A DNA stretch of 22,709 bases, taken from NCBI GenBank assembly GCA_016748015.1, contig JAAOMT010000586.1:517584-540292 (forward strand), given 5' to 3'. The DNA comes from Geosiphon pyriformis. Taxonomy: Eukaryota; Glomeromycota; Glomeromycetes; Archaeosporales; Geosiphonaceae. The notes under the pieces were generated by a model, which saw only the letters and a program-made list of their open reading frames with translations, was not told the origin of the DNA and made no database searches. The stretch's first letter is position 1. Each line of letters opens with the position of its first letter. Of the stretch, positions 20,151-22,709 are shown piece by piece. The position numbers and the translations under genes were made by a program.

Positions 20151-21029
20151 AAAAATCAGCCTGCCTTACAACTTAAATACTTCAACAACAACGGACAAGG
20201 AATAAAACCTGAAAAAGCACACGAAATTGATGCTGAATATGACCTAAGATATCTAGGCAAGGATACTTTTGTTCTCAAACCCAAATCTCTCACAAAAATC
20301 AACCTCAAAATTGCACTCGAAATCCTGTCAGGAGCAATGGTTCAAATCGCCTTTCGGTCCTCTCTGACAAGCAAAGGAATTAATGTCAGAAGAGGAATAA
20401 TTGATGCTGGATATACTGGAAACATAACAGTAATGCTTCAAAATAAGACTAACAAACCATTTAAGATCGAACATACTGAAAAAATTGCCCAAGCTATTTA
20501 CCTACCCTTAATCAACATTTCAGGTTTGCAACTAGTCAATCAAAGAGAACAATTAGGAAAAAGCGATAAAGGAACCCAAGGTTTTGGTTCAACTGGACAA
20601 TTCACAGTTCCAGTTAATATAGCTCTTAACACACAGAACGAATCCCACCAGATTTTCAGACTTCCACAACCGATTACCATCTCACCCTTTGGAGAACATC
20701 CAGAAATTTACACTTGCACAAAGCCAACAACCACACAACAAATTTTTGAGTCCAATGAACAAGTCTGCTTGAAACATAATATTTTGATCCCAAACATTTA
20801 TATTCCAGAAGGAACAAAGAAAGTCCGAGTTATTTTTTACAATCCCAATAATTACCCCATAATTTTATTAAATAATTTAGAAATTAGAGTTATTCACAGT
20901 AATATATTTCAACAAGAATTACCCCAAACAGTCCCCGATTTCTCTGAAATTATTGGACATTCACTACTGAAAATCAACCCAAACCCTAGCTCTGAAAACT
21001 ACCATGTTGTCATGGAAAAACTATCTTGA
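20151..21029 (+). pseudogene. dUTPase domain of Pol plus beta-rich C-terminal extension
   Basis: The trimeric dUTPase motifs appear in order. Motif 1 AEYDLR (20232-20249; families usually have AGYDLR). Motif 2 FRSSLTSKG (about 20352). Motif 3 GIIDAGYTGNI (about 20394-20426). Motif 4 EKIAQAIYLP. Motif 5 KGTQGFGSTG (20568-20597). dUTPase converts dUTP to dUMP and pyrophosphate, limiting uracil incorporation during reverse transcription. About 140 further residues (QPITISPFGEHPEIYT, then IPNIYIPEGTKKVRVIFYNP) look beta-rich and may be a second barrel. The domain itself is stop-free; TGA at 21027-21029 separates it from RT. The Gly-to-Glu in motif 1 may impair it. Confidence 0.88.
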
Positions 21030-22058
21030 ATCAACATGGGACAACTTGAACTACAACAACAGACCCAGCTCAAAGAACTAATTGCAGAATTTGCTGATAT
21101 CTTTGCCAAAAACAACAATGACTTAAGAAGAACTGATTTGGTTCAACACCAAATCTATACAGGAGATGCCAAACCCAGGTGACAACAAGCCTACCAAGTT
21201 GCTCTAGAAAGTCACCAATTTATCCAAGAAGAAATACAATAGATGCTTAACAATGGGCTTATTCAACCATCAATGAGCCCATGGACCTCACCTGTGGTTC
21301 TAGTTAAAAAAAAAAATGGAAAGATATGATTTTGTGTTGATTACCGACAACTCAACAGTGTTACCATTGGGGATGCCTACCCTCTTCCCTGAATTGATGA
21401 CATGTTGGATGCCCTTGGAAAGTCCAAATACTTTTCAACATTAGATTTAGAGAGTGAATACTGGCAAGTTGCTATGGATCCCAAAGACCGCCCCAAAACA
21501 GCATTCACCACTCAAGAAGGAAATTACGAGTTCAATGTAATACCTTTCGGATTATGCAATGCACCAGCAACATTCCAAAGACTCATGGATGTTGTTTACA
21601 AAGGCCTCCTTTGGAAATCAGTAGTAGTTTATCTTGATAACACTGATGTTTATTCACCATCTTTCAAGCTACATTTAATTCACCTGCGAGAAGTTTTTCA
21701 ATGATTACGGAAAGCAGGATTGAAACTGAACATTGAAAAATGCTACTTCGAAAAGACAAGTTTAGCTTTTCTTGGTTACATTGTTAGCAAAGATGGAATT
21801 AAACCAGACCCCAGAAAAATCAGTACTGTCAAAAACTTCAAGACTCCATGAAATACCACAGAATTAAGAAGATTTATTGGATTAGTATCCTATTACCAAA
21901 AATTCATCAAAGGATTCTCAGAAATTGCAAAACCCCTCAACCAGCTCACTACGAAAAATGTCGAATACAAATGGACAAAAGAACACCAAAATGCCTTCGA
22001 GATACTCAAAGAAAAACTCACAACAGCCCCAATCCTCGCCTACCCAGACTTCAGCAAC
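21030..22058 (+). pseudogene. Reverse transcriptase domain of Pol, inactivated
   Basis: Same frame. Landmarks: SPWTSPVVLVKKKNGKI, FCVDYRQLNSVTI, AYPLP-IDDMLDALG, motif A STLDLESEYWQVAM (Asp intact), PFGLCNAPATFQRLMD, motif C YLDN at 21630-21641 (normally YLDD), LKLNIEKC, FLGYIVSKDGI, and the connection region LRRFIGLVSYYQKFIKGFS. Six stops interrupt it: TGA at 21180, 21327, 21390, 21702 and 21849, and TAG at 21240. At 21327 and 21390, conservation in the family calls for Arg, fitting CGA to TGA. Both the stops and the loss of the second motif C aspartate make this copy inactive. Confidence 0.93.
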
Positions 22059-22439
22059 TGATTTCAGTTAGCAACTAATGCTTCTTATACTGCCTTTAGT
22101 GCCATTCTATTACAGTTAGATGACAATGGAAATGAGCGAGTAATTGCTTATGCTAGTAGAACATTAAAGCCAGCCGAAAAGAACTATCCTGCAACAGAAT
22201 TAGAAACCACAGCAGTAATCTGGGCCTTACATCACTTCAACCTTTACCTCAGATCCAAAGAATTCAATATTATCACTGATAATATTGGACTTAAATGGCT
22301 TCAAAACAAAAACACCCAGCTGAACGCAAAACAAACCCGATGGACAGAATTTTTAGCTAATTACTGATACATCGTATACCACAAACCAGGAAAACTCCAC
22401 ACCAACGTTAATTGTCTCTCAAGGATGAGGCAAGATTAG
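22059..22439 (+). pseudogene. RNase H domain of Pol, inactivated
   Basis: FQLATNASYTAFSAILLQ holds Asn (22077-22079) where the first catalytic Asp (TDAS) is expected. NYPATELETTAVIWAL keeps the Glu, FNIITDNIGLKWLQ keeps the second Asp, and HTNVNCLSRM has Asn (22410-22412) at the usual final Asp. Stops: TGA 22059-22061, TGA 22365-22367 and TAG 22437-22439, the last close to the domain end. The first two fit CGA codons (Arg). Confidence 0.9.
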
Positions 22440-22709
22440 AAACCAAACCAACACCCAATTGAATTAACAGCATCAAAACAACAAACAATGAACTCCAAAA
22501 ACTACAACAATCTCAAACAATATTTGGAGACATTAACAATCCCAACAGATTGGTCCCCAGATGAAAAACATCGGTTACAACAACAAGCCAAACAATATTT
22601 TCTACACAACAATATTATCTATCATCGAAATTTCAAAAACCCAACCAAACCACTCAGATTAATACAAGAACCAGAAAAAGAGACCATTTTATACAACATG
22701 CACTCGGAT
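22440..22709 (+). pseudogene. Integrase N-terminus, truncated by the window edge
   Basis: Open for 90 codons in the Pol frame. A Gln/Asn-rich linker (SKQQTMNSKNYNNLKQYLET) is followed by QAKQYFLHNNIIYHRNF and ETILYNMHSD, the usual approach to the HHCC zinc-binding domain of Ty3/Gypsy integrase. The zinc motif and DDE core lie beyond the window. Confidence 0.8.

Larger units (their letters stand above)
15800..22709 (+). mobile_element. Ty3/Gypsy-type LTR retrotransposon with dUTPase, 3' part beyond the window
   Basis: Order: 5' LTR (15800-16775), candidate primer-binding site (16778), Gag with CCHC knuckle, aspartic protease, Cys-rich domain, dUTPase, RT, RNase H and the start of integrase at the window edge. 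RT and RNase H before integrase is Ty3/Gypsy order. From 16821 to 22709 (1,963 codons) everything is in one frame with 14 stop codons and no frameshift, so the ancestor probably made a single Gag-Pol polyprotein. The 3' LTR, polypurine tract and integrase core are not in view. Confidence 0.92.

Noticed and set aside
19602-21029. Separate dUTPase gene starting at 19602
   Set aside because: The codon at 19602 is TTG and lies inside a Cys-rich domain that continues in frame from upstream; this is part of Pol, not an independent host gene.
18582-22367. TGA as a reassigned sense codon (Arg or Trp)
   Set aside because: CGA and TGG codons coexist in the same frame, TAG and TAA also interrupt it, and the intact CAF16 gene needs no reassignment. 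Point mutation is simpler.

Overview
This is a fungal-type nuclear window with no sign of bacterial organisation. It is AT-rich and full of TTA/AAT microsatellites. It holds one ordinary host gene with four short GT-AG introns, followed by about 19.5 kb of nested and decayed retroelements. The CAF16-type ABC ATPase, the very low G+C intergenic DNA and the particular LINE and dUTPase-containing Ty3/Gypsy families resemble what I remember of arbuscular mycorrhizal fungi (Glomeromycotina, such as Rhizophagus or Gigaspora relatives). That placement is inference; no search was run.

Layout. 1-1511: intergenic, with an (ATT)n and an (AAT)n microsatellite. 1512-2935 (minus): CAF16 homologue, five exons including a 25-nt micro-exon, about 327 aa predicted. 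2936-3160: short upstream region. 3160-3570: repeat 'X', copy A. 3570-4608: extremely AT-rich DNA. 4619-11503 (minus): nearly full-length LINE-1 with ORF1 (RRM-like, CCHC knuckle) and ORF2 (AP endonuclease, RT, RNase H, C-terminal CCHC), each in one uninterrupted frame but with many stop codons. 11514-12300: AT-rich DNA. 12300-14520 (plus): LINE-2, a strongly AT-shifted relic of the same family, head-to-head with LINE-1. 14560-14980: repeat X, copy B. 15475-15799 (minus): LINE-3, the 3' end of a third copy. 15800 to window end (plus): a Ty3/Gypsy LTR retrotransposon inserted in LINE-3. It comprises a 976-bp 5' LTR, a candidate primer-binding site, then Gag, protease, Cys-rich domain, dUTPase, RT, RNase H and the start of integrase, all in one frame.

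How it fits together. The two well-preserved elements carry no frameshift. They are inactivated by stop codons explicable as C:G to T:A transitions (CGA to TGA, CAA/CAG to TAA/TAG, TGG to TAG/TGA), and six expected catalytic aspartates read as asparagine. The older LINE-2 shows the same drift much further advanced. I read the region as a transposon graveyard shaped by C-to-T decay (methylated-CpG deamination and/or a RIP-like process) beside one apparently intact, conserved gene.
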